In this document: positions 16,082 to 23,700 of the stretch, piece by piece
Numbering within the stretch: position 1 is the first letter of the stretch
Layout of the letters: each line of letters opens with the position of its first letter
DNA from: an uncultured Alphaproteobacteria bacterium
GTDB taxonomy: Bacteria; Pseudomonadota; Alphaproteobacteria; Rickettsiales; UBA1997
Reading direction: 5' to 3'
Length of the DNA stretch: 50,968 nt
Assembly (NCBI GenBank): GCA_903927415.1
Contig: CAIYMZ010000115.1
Span: forward strand, 1 to 50,968
Program-made: the position numbers and the translations under genes
Notes under the pieces: generated by a model
Seen by the model: the letters and a program-made list of their open reading frames with translations, nothing else
Databases searched by the model: none
Told to the model about the DNA's origin: nothing

Positions 16082-17016
16082 AAAAAAACGCCGCCTTTTC
16101 TCTCATCGAACTTTCGGTCGTCATACTAATTGTGAGCATTCTTATTGTTGGTGCTGTTGAGAGTAAAAAATTTGTACAGAAGGCGAAATTGACTACGGCC
16201 AGAACTCTCACTACGACTTCTCCAGTTAATGATATTTCTGGTTTGCAGCTGTGGTTAGAAACATCTTTGGATAGCAGTTTTATTAAGGCTGAGGCCGCGA
16301 ATAACACTTTTGTTAGCACTTGGTACGACAACAATCCCAATGCCGTCACACAATCCAACGCCACCGCTCCTGTGAATCGACGTCCGAAATACATGCAAAG
16401 CGGGATTAACGGTCTTCCGGCACTACAATTTTTTGCCGACGGCGATTGGGATGTAATGACTGTTGCCGGGCCATACATTGGCAGCACCACCGCACCAGCA
16501 ACTTACGACAATTATTCAATATTCATTGTCGCCCAAGCAACAACAACGCACGGGATTGATACGGAAAGTTACTCTGGCACTGGCGGAACTTCCGGTCAAA
16601 ACTACTTGATTGGTCCAAACCATCCGAACCTTTACACTGGCCTTAGCGCCACCGGTTCCGGAGTTTCATTTGGCACTAACGGAATTTCTGTTTACGAACA
16701 TGCTGGTGGTTACATGCCCTCACCCATTGTTTACCAAGCCACCCTCACCAATCCGATCGCGATTCTTTTGCAATATAACAACAAAACCTCATCGATTTAT
16801 GTCAACGGCACCTTGGCACGCACAGCTCCGTCACAAAGTGCCAAGAATTATATTTTTCCAAGCAGAACGATTGGGGATGAAAATACTTACAACGGCACAA
16901 GCTATGGCTCCTTTCGTGGTTTTGTTGGAGAGGTGATTGTGTTCAACAGAATTTTACTAGCTGCAGAAAAGGCGAGTGTGAATAATTACCTGACGAAGAA
17001 ATGGAATATTAGCTAA
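16078..17016 (+). CDS. prepilin-like protein with LamG-type C-terminal domain
   Basis: A 312-residue protein whose N-terminus is a class III signal: MKKNAA then FSLIELSVVILIVSILIVGA, with Glu at +5 and a long hydrophobic helix. The residue before the cleavage site is Ala rather than the usual Gly. The remaining part (GLQLWLETSLDSSFI, NGLPALQFFADGDWDVM, ending GEVIVFNRILLAAEKASVNNYLTKKW) resembles a concanavalin/LamG carbohydrate-binding sandwich. It starts inside the mlaF-like stop codon. No pilus assembly ATPase or prepilin peptidase is in the window. It could be a minor pseudopilin or a surface adhesin. Its end overlaps the convergent dat gene by eight bases. Confidence 0.8.
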   Translation: MKKNAAFSLIELSVVILIVSILIVGAVESKKFVQKAKLTTARTLTTTSPVNDISGLQLWLETSLDSSFIKAEAANNTFVSTWYDNNPNAVTQSNATAPVNRRPKYMQSGINGLPALQFFADGDWDVMTVAGPYIGSTTAPATYDNYSIFIVAQATTTHGIDTESYSGTGGTSGQNYLIGPNHPNLYTGLSATGSGVSFGTNGISVYEHAGGYMPSPIVYQATLTNPIAILLQYNNKTSSIYVNGTLARTAPSQSAKNYIFPSRTIGDENTYNGTSYGSFRGFVGEVIVFNRILLAAEKASVNNYLTKKWNIS

Positions 17017-17863
17017 TATCTGAACTCACAAATTCCCCGTAAGCATCATTCAAAATCCGCGCAATTTTTCTATTTTTTCCACCAGCAATTAATTTCCCGT
17101 CAATTTTTGAAATAGGTCGCAGAATCAAGCTGGAGCTAGTCAAAAACACTTCTTTTGCTCGCATCATTTCCTCAAGCGAAAAATTTCTTTCCGCGATTTT
17201 AATATTTTTTTCCGCCGCAATTTTGAGCAGGCGATTGCGCGTGATGCCGCAGAGAATCAGGTTGTCCGGCGCTTTGGTGATTATCACGTCATTCTCGTCA
17301 ACAATAAAAGCATTGGCGTAAGTTGCTTCAGTGACAATGCCGTCACGCAAAAAAATCGCGTCGTCAAATCCGTGATCCTTGGCTTTTTGGTTGATTAACG
17401 CTGAGGCGAGAAGGCCGACTGTCTTGATGTCACAACGTTTCCAGCGAATATCTTCGTGGGTCATTAAAGAAAATCCGCGTGCGAATTCTTCCTCAGAAAC
17501 TTTTTTGCGCGGCGAAACTGTGGCGCAAATTGTTGGGGTTAAATTTTTTGGACAGTAAGGAATGCGATTGGTTTGACCGCGCGTGATCTGCATGTAGCAA
17601 GTTCCGTTGGTCATTTTATTGCGCGCGAAAAGTTCGAGCTGGATTTTTTTTAATTCTTCTGCGGAAAAATTATGCTCGATTTTTACTTCGCGCAAACTTC
17701 TGAAAAAGCGCTCCATGTGCGCCTCGCCATCGATTAATTTTCCATTTTCAAAAAGCGTAACTTCGTAAACTCCGTCGGCAAATTGGAAGCCACGATCTTC
17801 AATGTGGATGAGGCAGTTTTCGTGGGGAAGGAATTGGTTGTTGAGGTAGGAGATGCGGGACAT
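17009..17863 (-). CDS. dat: D-amino acid / branched-chain aminotransferase class IV (Dat-like)
   Basis: A PLP-dependent class IV aminotransferase of 284 residues. IEDRGFQFADGVYEV (21-35) is the family start motif, the PLP lysine is K147 in CDIKTVGLLASAL and the conserved Glu is E179 in GIVTEATYANAFI. The YEV and RGQTNR elements fit D-alanine aminotransferase better than IlvE. The likely role is to supply D-glutamate and D-alanine for peptidoglycan, consistent with murB nearby. Substrate specificity is not certain. The 3 prime end overlaps the convergent pilin-like gene. Confidence 0.87.
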   Translation of the reverse strand: MSRISYLNNQFLPHENCLIHIEDRGFQFADGVYEVTLFENGKLIDGEAHMERFFRSLREVKIEHNFSAEELKKIQLELFARNKMTNGTCYMQITRGQTNRIPYCPKNLTPTICATVSPRKKVSEEEFARGFSLMTHEDIRWKRCDIKTVGLLASALINQKAKDHGFDDAIFLRDGIVTEATYANAFIVDENDVIITKAPDNLILCGITRNRLLKIAAEKNIKIAERNFSLEEMMRAKEVFLTSSSLILRPISKIDGKLIAGGKNRKIARILNDAYGEFVSSDIS

Positions 17864-17899
17864 GGGGATAAAAGTAGTTGATTCAACAATAAATTCATC

Positions 17900-17988
17900 G
17901 TCATCCTTGGCCGAAGGCCGAGGATCTCGTGAGTTTGACTTTTAGAACTAAGCTCCTGAGATCCTCGGCCTTCGGCCAAGGATGACGT
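17900..17988. repeat. perfect 30-bp inverted repeat between eno and dat
   Basis: The arms at 17900-17929 and 17959-17988 are exact 30-base complements (CGTCATCCTTGGCCGAAGGC... and its inverse) around a 29-base loop. Each arm itself contains the small palindrome GGCCGAAGGCC. It lies in the 163-base gap downstream of eno and upstream of dat. A diverged copy, disrupted by another repeat, is at 49500-49674. Confidence 0.85.
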
Positions 17989-18026
17989 GACACGCGAGAT
18001 TCGTGCCAAAGATGATGAGAAGGAAA

Positions 18027-19412
18027 TTATTTTTTCAAAATTGCTTTTCCCGCATATTCCGCGCGGCTTCCCAAATATTCCTCAATGCGAATAAGTTCGT
18101 TATATTTCGCAGTGCGATCAGAGCGACAGAGTGAGCCGGTTTTGATTTGGCCAGCATTGGTGGCGACGGCAATGTGGGCGATGGTGCTGTCTTCTGTCTC
18201 GCCGGAGCGGTGCGAGATGATGCTGTTGTAATTTGCAGCTTTGGCGATGTTGATCGCGGCCAAAGTTTCGGTCAAAGTTCCGATCTGATTAAACTTCACC
18301 AACAAAGCATTGGCCATGTTATCAGCAATGCCGCGAGTTAAAATTTTCGGATTAGTGACGAATAAATCATCGCCAACCAATTGAATTTTTTTGCCCAAAA
18401 TTTTGGTGATATTTTTCCAGCCTTCGAAGTCATTTTCGGCACAAGCATCTTCGATTGAAAAAATTGGATAAGAATTCACCAACTCTTCGTAGTAACGCAC
18501 GAGCTGATCGGAACTCAAAATTTTTCCTTCGCCTTCCAAATGATATTTTCCATTTTTGTAAAATTCAGTGGAAGCAGCATCGAGTGCTAAAACCACTTCG
18601 CTGCCGAGCTTGTATCCTGCGGCCTCCACAGCTTTCGCGACGTAATCCAAAGCCTCGTGAGTTGAATTTAAATTCGGCGCAAATCCGCCTTCGTCACCGA
18701 CATTGGTATTGTGGCCATCTTTTTTTAGCAGAGATTTTAAGTGCTGAAAAATTTCAGCGCCGATGCGAATTGAATCCGCAACTGACGTGGCTGCGACTGG
18801 CATCACCATAAATTCCTGAATGTCGATTTTATTGTCAGCATGCTTGCCGCCGTTAATAATATTCATCATTGGAACCGGAAGGATTTTTTTATGCACCCCC
18901 ATCGCGGCGCTAACGCGTCCGCCTTCTCGCTGAAAATGACCATTCAGGTCATTTTCTTTGCGCTCAAAGCCCCCTAAATAGGGGGATCCTGTGGAGCAAA
19001 ACAATTCCGAAAGATATTCAAAAAGTGGAAGTTTTTTTGAGAGCGCAGCAGCTTTGGCGCAAGCCAGCGAAACCGCTAGAATCGCGTTAGCACCGAGGTT
19101 TGATTTATTTTCCGTGCCATCCATTTCGATCATCATCGCATCGATTTCTTTTTGCTTCGTCGCATCAAAACCAAGCAACTTCGTGGCGATTTTTTTATTC
19201 ACATTTTCAACAGCGTGCAAAACACCTTTGCCCAAAAATCTCGCTTTGTCACCGTCGCGAAGTTCGCAGGCTTCGAGACTTCCGGTTGAAGCTCCGGATG
19301 GAACTGCGGCAATTGCGAATGATCCATCTTGCAAATGAATTTCCGCTTCCAACGTCGGAAACCCGCGCGAATCAAGGATTTCGCGTGCTTTTAGATTTAT
19401 AATTTTTGTCAT
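18027..19412 (-). CDS. eno: enolase with an in-frame insert of about 40 residues
   Basis: Converts 2-phosphoglycerate to phosphoenolpyruvate. Start REILDSRGFPTLEAEI, the loop PSGASTGSLEA, Mg ligand region LVGDDLFVTNP, and the C-terminal signature LVKFNQIGTLTET and SHRSGETEDSTIAHIAV are all present. The 461 residues exceed the usual 425-430. The excess lies at about residues 136-176, between LPLFEYLSEL and LPVPMMNIINGG, where other enolases have only a few residues. That segment (18885-19007) is built of hairpins matching an intergenic repeat. All catalytic segments are intact, so the gene looks functional. Confidence 0.95.
   Translation of the reverse strand: MTKIINLKAREILDSRGFPTLEAEIHLQDGSFAIAAVPSGASTGSLEACELRDGDKARFLGKGVLHAVENVNKKIATKLLGFDATKQKEIDAMMIEMDGTENKSNLGANAILAVSLACAKAAALSKKLPLFEYLSELFCSTGSPYLGGFERKENDLNGHFQREGGRVSAAMGVHKKILPVPMMNIINGGKHADNKIDIQEFMVMPVAATSVADSIRIGAEIFQHLKSLLKKDGHNTNVGDEGGFAPNLNSTHEALDYVAKAVEAAGYKLGSEVVLALDAASTEFYKNGKYHLEGEGKILSSDQLVRYYEELVNSYPIFSIEDACAENDFEGWKNITKILGKKIQLVGDDLFVTNPKILTRGIADNMANALLVKFNQIGTLTETLAAINIAKAANYNSIISHRSGETEDSTIAHIAVATNAGQIKTGSLCRSDRTAKYNELIRIEEYLGSRAEYAGKAILKK
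18885..19007 (-). repeat. in-frame palindromic insert inside enolase
   Basis: The segment holds two clear hairpins, AAAATGAC..GTCATTTT at about 18933-18955 and CCCCCTAAATAGGGGG at about 18970-18985. From 18902 to 18970 it parallels the intergenic element at 41211-41294: CGCGGCG, TTCTCGCT, an A-rich/T-rich hairpin, then CGCTC(A/G)AAGCC in the same order. It encodes about 40 polar residues without breaking the frame. Confidence 0.75.
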
Positions 19413-19489
19413 GAAAATTTTGAATTGATGTTTGGACAGCGGGCGGCGTAAATTCTCTTTTTGTAAAAAAATGTCAATTTTGAAATCTT

Positions 19490-19648
19490 ATGTTTCGCAT
19501 CATTCTCATCATCACCTTAATTCTAATTGCCGTTCCACTCTTCAACAAAGCAAAAAATTACATGGGAGATGCTGCACACAAGGCCAAAGCCCTTGGCCAA
19601 ACAACGGTAAAAGCGGTAAAATATTTGGATGGGGAAAGGGAGAAATAG
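19490..19648 (+). CDS. small single-TM membrane protein (52 aa)
   Basis: A short ORF divergent from eno. It begins MFRIILIITLILIAVPLFNK, a strong transmembrane helix, followed by a basic, amphipathic tail (KAKALGQTTVKAVKYLDGE..) of about 30 residues. The ATG at 19490 is 77 bases from the eno start. I recognise no family, but the hydrophobic helix and clean ends support a real gene. It ends four bases before the convergent end of the next gene (19652). Confidence 0.6.
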   Translation: MFRIILIITLILIAVPLFNKAKNYMGDAAHKAKALGQTTVKAVKYLDGEREK

Positions 19649-19651
19649 GCT

Positions 19652-20077
19652 CTAATTATCTTCGAATCCGGTAATTTTTTTCATCTCAGCACGATGCCTC
19701 TCCACTTCTTTTTTTAAAGCTTCTCGTTGCTGTGGAGATAGTTTTTCCATCATTTCATGACGTTTATCCATTCTAGATTTTTCTTCCGAAGAAGCGTTGT
19801 CATAACCCTCTTTCCTTGCTTCCTTTTTTTCTTCATGCATTTGCTTCATTTTTTCACGCTCTTCTGGCGACATATTAGCCATTTTTTCTTTGCGCTCCAT
19901 CATCCGTTTTTGCTCTTCCGGAGAAACATTTTTATAGCGTTCATTCATCGCATTTTTTTGTTGTATCATTCTCTGTTCTGATCCTGTTGACGCTGCTGTA
20001 GAAGAAGTTGAGTTTTGCGCATTCACTCCATTTGAGCAAATTATGGCGAGGGATAAAAGTGCTAAAAATTTTTTCAT
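19652..20077 (-). CDS. exported Glu/Lys/Met-rich coiled-coil protein
   Basis: A 141-residue protein with a signal peptide (MKKFLALLSLAIICSNGVNA). The mature chain is strongly charged and helical, with three or four SPEE(R/Q)(E/K)(R/K)M-type repeats (VSPEEQKRMMERKEKMA, MSPEEREKMKQM, ASSEEKSRMDKR, LSPQQREALKKE). The spacing of about 20-25 residues and the composition recall periplasmic DUF3106 or Spy/CpxP-like proteins, but no family is certain. It is probably periplasmic. It lies between the small TM ORF and tgt and shows no operon partner. Confidence 0.75.
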   Translation of the reverse strand: MKKFLALLSLAIICSNGVNAQNSTSSTAASTGSEQRMIQQKNAMNERYKNVSPEEQKRMMERKEKMANMSPEEREKMKQMHEEKKEARKEGYDNASSEEKSRMDKRHEMMEKLSPQQREALKKEVERHRAEMKKITGFEDN

Positions 20078-20159
20078 AAATTTATTTTGGATTGATGAAT
20101 GGCTTCAAAGGGAAGTTGCTTGAAACGTTTCGTTACTAAAAAATTTAATCAACCACAGC

Positions 20160-21275
20160 TCATGCCAACGTTTCATTTTGGGGAAATTTTTGCGCAAATT
20201 CACCGAATTTTTTTTCTTCAATCGCCTCACGAATTTCTTTCATCAAATCTTGGTAGTAAAAAATATTATGTTCGGAAAGAAGCATTGAACCCAGTATTTC
20301 ATTGGCTTTGACGAGGTGATGCAAATAAGCGCGCGAGTGATTTTGACAAGCGTAACAGACGCATTTTTTATCGAGAGGATTTGGATCATCGCGATATTTG
20401 GCATTGCGAATGTTGATTGTGCCAGATCGCACAAAAGCCTGCCCAGTGCGTCCGGAGCGCGTTGGGATCACGCAATCAAACATGTCGATTCCACGCAAAA
20501 CTGCGCCGACGATATCCGACGGCTTACCAACTCCCATCAAATAACGCGGCTTGTCCTCCGGCAGAAACTCCACAGAATAATCCAGAACCTCAAACATCAC
20601 CTCTTGCCCCTCACCTACAGCCAAGCCACCAATTGCATATCCATCGAATCCAATTTCTACTAATTTTTCTGACGAAACTTTGCGTAGATCTGGAAAAGTT
20701 GAGCCCTGCACAATTCCAAAAATTCCGTAACCTGCACGTTTTTGAAAAGCTGATTTTGAGCGTGCAGCCCAAAGCAGAGAGCGCTCCATCGCTTGTTTGG
20801 CTTGATCGTAAGTTGCAGGAAATTGTACACATTCGTCAAAAATCATCGTGATGTCGCTGCCTAATTTATACTGAATTTCGATCGATTTCTCCGGAGTTAC
20901 AAAATGTTTTGCACCATCAATATGCGAGGAAAATTCCACGCCTTCATCAGAAATTTTTCTGATTTTTGAAAGAGACATGACTTGAAAACCACCTGAATCT
21001 GTGAGGATCGGGCCCTGCCATCCAGAAAATTTGTGAAGACCACCGAGCTGTTCAATCAACTCTGCCGTTGGCCGTAACATCAAGTGGTAAGTATTCCCCA
21101 AAATAATTTCAGCACCGGATTTTTTGACATCAGAAATTTTCATTGCCTTCACCGTAGCTGCAGTTCCAACCGGCATGAATGCTGGAGTTTGTATCGCACC
21201 GTGAGCAGTTATAACCTCGCCTCGCCTTGCTTTATTTTCACTGATTTTTAGTTTGAAAAAAAAATTCTTACTCAT
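20160..21275 (-). CDS. tgt: tRNA-guanine transglycosylase
   Basis: Exchanges guanine 34 of GUN-anticodon tRNAs for preQ1 in queuosine synthesis. At 371 residues it is complete. The catalytic aspartate D93 is in LTDSGGFQVMSL, the second aspartate region is RSGRTGQAFVRSG downstream of DCVIPTR, and the zinc site CVCYACQNHSRAYLHH is near residues 307-322. The start codon lies only three bases from the divergent TlpA-like gene start. queA, the next enzyme that uses its product, is about 8 kb away, and no queuosine precursor genes are seen in the window. Confidence 0.96.
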   Translation of the reverse strand: MSKNFFFKLKISENKARRGEVITAHGAIQTPAFMPVGTAATVKAMKISDVKKSGAEIILGNTYHLMLRPTAELIEQLGGLHKFSGWQGPILTDSGGFQVMSLSKIRKISDEGVEFSSHIDGAKHFVTPEKSIEIQYKLGSDITMIFDECVQFPATYDQAKQAMERSLLWAARSKSAFQKRAGYGIFGIVQGSTFPDLRKVSSEKLVEIGFDGYAIGGLAVGEGQEVMFEVLDYSVEFLPEDKPRYLMGVGKPSDIVGAVLRGIDMFDCVIPTRSGRTGQAFVRSGTINIRNAKYRDDPNPLDKKCVCYACQNHSRAYLHHLVKANEILGSMLLSEHNIFYYQDLMKEIREAIEEKKFGEFAQKFPQNETLA

Positions 21276-21278
21276 TTT

Positions 21279-21833
21279 ATGAAAAAATTTTTACCATTTT
21301 TAACGTTACTTTTTTTAGTTGGATTGATTGGCATTTCCACTTACAACCTCAACAAAAAACAGGCAGTTGAACAATTCACAAATTCTACAGAATCCGGCAT
21401 TCATTTCGTAAAAACAAAAATCATTTTACCAGAATTTTCTTTGCCAAATTTATTCGATGAAAATCAGGAATTTTCCAAAAAAGATTTGGTTGGAAAATAT
21501 TCAGTTGTTAATTTTTTTGCTTCTTGGTGCACCACATGTCGCGCTGAGCATGATATTTTATTGCGACTTCAAAACGAAGGAATCATCGATCTCTACGGCA
21601 TAGCTTGGCGCGACATTGATGAAAATACCAAATCTTATCTGAATAAAAGCGGCAATCCTTTTAAAAAAATTGCCAAAGACAGTCGTGGTTTATTTACACA
21701 AATAACCGGGATTGAAGCGGTTCCAGAAACTTTACTTGTTGATCCGAGAGGAAATGTTGTGATGCGCTTTCGCGGCAATTTACAGGAATTTTCGATTGAT
21801 GAGATTCGAGAGTTTTTGCAGAAAAATAAGTAA
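21279..21833 (+). CDS. TlpA/DsbE-like membrane-anchored thioredoxin
   Basis: A 184-residue protein with an N-terminal anchor helix (3-20) and a thioredoxin fold facing the periplasm. The active site is WCTTC at 83-87 preceded by SVVNFFAS. GIAWRDIDENTKSYL and the cis-proline segment AVPETLLVDPRG match the CcmG/DsbE group, which keeps apocytochrome c cysteines reduced. The precise role is inferred. Its ATG is three bases from the tgt start on the other strand. A strong bidirectional terminator follows at 21901-21946. Confidence 0.87.
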   Translation: MKKFLPFLTLLFLVGLIGISTYNLNKKQAVEQFTNSTESGIHFVKTKIILPEFSLPNLFDENQEFSKKDLVGKYSVVNFFASWCTTCRAEHDILLRLQNEGIIDLYGIAWRDIDENTKSYLNKSGNPFKKIAKDSRGLFTQITGIEAVPETLLVDPRGNVVMRFRGNLQEFSIDEIREFLQKNK

Positions 21834-21853
21834 TGCCGTGAGGTCTTTTTAGT

Positions 21854-21885
21854 GTCACACTGAGCTTGTTGAAGCATTGTCACCG
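21854..21885. repeat. short imperfect palindrome (GTGTCAC..TTGTCAC)
   Basis: GTCACACTGAGCTTGTTGAA followed by GCATTGTCAC forms a weak inverted pair between the TlpA-like gene and its terminator. It has the look of a degenerate REP-type unit. No related second copy was found in the window. Confidence 0.4.
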
Positions 21886-21900
21886 AGAGAAAAACCAAAT

Positions 21901-21946
21901 AAAAAACCCGACTCTTTTTGTCAAAGAATCGGGTTTTTTATTTTTT
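21901..21946. terminator. bidirectional Rho-independent terminator
   Basis: AAAAAACCCGA(C)TCTTT and AAAGAATCGGGTTTTTT form a stem flanked by A and T runs on both sides, so it can end both the plus-strand TlpA-like transcript and the minus-strand rpmB transcript. Confidence 0.9.
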
Positions 21947-21960
21947 AAAAATTCAAAAAA

Positions 21961-22308
21961 TTACGCTGCTTTTTTCTTCACTACTTTTTTCTCTTTCACA
22001 ATTTTTACTTCTTCCAGCTTACCCAACTTAATCAATTTTTTCTTAATTTGGATTCTAAGCTTCTTAGCTGAGTCGGTAAGTTTTGCATAGCTGTAATTAA
22101 CCAAAAAATTATCAATGCTGCCATATTTATTGACGGTTCTGAGAGTAGAAGCCGCAATTTTTAAATTTAAATCTGCACCAAGAGCATCGCTCTTGAAAGA
22201 AATTTCTTTGAGATTTGGTAAAAACCTTCTTCTGGTTTTGCGGTTAGAGTGAGAAACTTTGTTTCCACTCATTACGCCAACAGCAAGCAATTCGCATCTT
22301 CTAGACAT
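21961..22308 (-). CDS. rpmB: 50S ribosomal protein L28 with a lysine-rich tail
   Basis: Structural protein of the large ribosomal subunit. MSRRCELLAVGVMSGNKVSHSNRKTRRRFLPNL is the L28 signature. The 115 residues exceed the usual 78-98 because of a C-terminal extension ending KIVKEKKVVKKKAA, which is strongly basic. Alphaproteobacterial L28 is often about 95-100, so the extension is moderate. It stands alone, ahead of the bidirectional terminator and downstream of virB2 with a 36-base gap. Confidence 0.95.
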   Translation of the reverse strand: MSRRCELLAVGVMSGNKVSHSNRKTRRRFLPNLKEISFKSDALGADLNLKIAASTLRTVNKYGSIDNFLVNYSYAKLTDSAKKLRIQIKKKLIKLGKLEEVKIVKEKKVVKKKAA

Positions 22309-22344
22309 CGTGAGAAAACCTTTTTTTAAATTTTAGAGAAATTT

Positions 22345-22707
22345 TTATCCTTGGCAATCATAAGCACTTTTGCCGGTGATGGCAGAAACAATAGATGGAG
22401 CACCAAACATTGCCGCAATACCAGCAGCAACACCAATCATCAAACCCCAAGAAACTTTTCCGGTAAAAAAACCGATGCCAACGGAAAGAATTGCAAAAGC
22501 CGCAAATGCTTTACCAGCATTGCCAGTGATGATTTGCATCACGTTGCACATGGTATCAACTAGAATGTTTGAGTTAACGCCCTGACTGATCGATGAAGTA
22601 GAAGCAAAGGCGTCAGAAGATAGAACCGGAACAATTGCTGGAGCAATCGCCAAAAAGAAAAAAGACAAAAGAGCGGTTTTTGTCAAAAAAGCAGAAAATT
22701 TTTTCAT
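22345..22707 (-). CDS. virB2: VirB2/TrbC-family type IV secretion pilin
   Basis: Major pilin subunit of the vir-type secretion system. The 120-residue precursor has a long signal peptide (about 1-35, ending DAFAS). The mature part has two hydrophobic helices, IITGNAGKAFAAFAILSVGIGFF and SWGLMIGVAAGIAAMFGAPSIVSAI, the usual TrbC/VirB2 layout. Two cysteines, one before helix 1 (MCNVM) and one near the C-terminus (YDCQG), could form a disulfide. It lies about 12 kb from virB4 and virB6, in line with the scattered vir genes of Rickettsiales. The 117-base gap upstream holds only a small GGCT..AGCC hairpin. Confidence 0.88.
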   Translation of the reverse strand: MKKFSAFLTKTALLSFFFLAIAPAIVPVLSSDAFASTSSISQGVNSNILVDTMCNVMQIITGNAGKAFAAFAILSVGIGFFTGKVSWGLMIGVAAGIAAMFGAPSIVSAITGKSAYDCQG

Positions 22708-22824
22708 AATTTTGTTTTGATTAAAATTTTTAAGAGAGAATTTTTTATGGCTGAAGAGCCATGGCGGGTAAAGCGCGGCGCAACTTGCCTGACCTATTTT
22801 AAAATTGCAACAAAGAATTTTATT

Positions 22825-23700
22825 TCACTGTAAAATTTTTATTTCCCATTCCAAATCGACACCAGATTTTTCTTTGACTGTTTTTTTTACTTCATTCCCA
22901 AGGTTAATTAAATTTTGCGCGCATGATTTGCCGCGATTGATCATGAAGTTGCAATGCTTCTCTGAAATTTGGGCATCGCCGACAATTTTTCCACGACATC
23001 CAGCTTCATCAATTAGCTGCCATGCTTTTTTTCCTGTTGGATTTTTGAATGTACTACCGCCGGTTTTAGCGCGAATTGGCTGGGCTTTTTCTCGCTGTTG
23101 GTTTAGTTCAGAAATTTTTTCTGCAACAGCTTCAATCGTTGATCTCGTTGTCTTAAAAACACCTTCAACAAAAATAAATTTTTTAGAAATTTTGCTACCG
23201 CGATAAAAAAATCCGAAATCTTTATTTTTTAATTCAACCAAATTTCCGTCGAGATCGAGAGCTTTTGCGCTCACCAAAATTTGCGAAATATCTGAACCGT
23301 AGCAGCCAGCATTCATTGCAATTGCACCACCGACAGAACCGGGAATGCCGCTAAAAAACTCTAGACCAGAAAGTGCGGCATTTTTGCTATGCAGTGCTAC
23401 GTTGCCGCAAAGCGCTGCTGCACCAGCTTTGATGATTTCTTCATCACAAGAAATTTTTGCAAACTCACCAGAAAGCCTTACCACTACTCCCTTCACGCCT
23501 TCGTCACTGATAATTACATTCGATGCCGCTCCGATGATTTGAACTGGAATTTTTTTCGAATAATTTTTGAGAAAATTTTGCAAATCTTCGATATCGGCGG
23601 GACGAAAAAGGATTTCAGCCTTGCCACCAACATCAAACCAATTTTTCAGTTCAGCATTGTAGCGGTAAGCTCCACGCACTGTGGGTAAATCGTAAGTCAT
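22825..23700 (-). CDS. murB: UDP-N-acetylenolpyruvoylglucosamine reductase
   Basis: FAD-dependent enzyme that reduces UDP-GlcNAc-enolpyruvate to UDP-MurNAc in peptidoglycan precursor synthesis. The FAD-binding core includes IIGAASNVIISDEGVKGVV and the region SGIPGSVGGAIAMNAGCYG. The catalytic serine/tyrosine region PIRAKTGGSTFKNPTGKKAW follows, and KHCNFMINRG lies near the C-terminus. At 291 residues it is the short (type II) form. It overlaps trmB by four bases, and trmB overlaps rpiB, so rpiB-trmB-murB form one translationally coupled operon. Confidence 0.95.
   Translation of the reverse strand: MTYDLPTVRGAYRYNAELKNWFDVGGKAEILFRPADIEDLQNFLKNYSKKIPVQIIGAASNVIISDEGVKGVVVRLSGEFAKISCDEEIIKAGAAALCGNVALHSKNAALSGLEFFSGIPGSVGGAIAMNAGCYGSDISQILVSAKALDLDGNLVELKNKDFGFFYRGSKISKKFIFVEGVFKTTRSTIEAVAEKISELNQQREKAQPIRAKTGGSTFKNPTGKKAWQLIDEAGCRGKIVGDAQISEKHCNFMINRGKSCAQNLINLGNEVKKTVKEKSGVDLEWEIKILQ

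Noticed and set aside
18147..18811. Open reading frames on the strand opposite eno
   Set aside because: They are frame shadows of the enolase gene with no start signals or recognisable motifs.
18885..19007. Enolase as a pseudogene or frameshift caused by the insert
   Set aside because: The frame is kept on both sides and every catalytic segment is intact.
22708..22824. Small gene between virB2 and murB
   Set aside because: No frame has a start with reasonable length; only a small GGCT/AGCC hairpin is visible.
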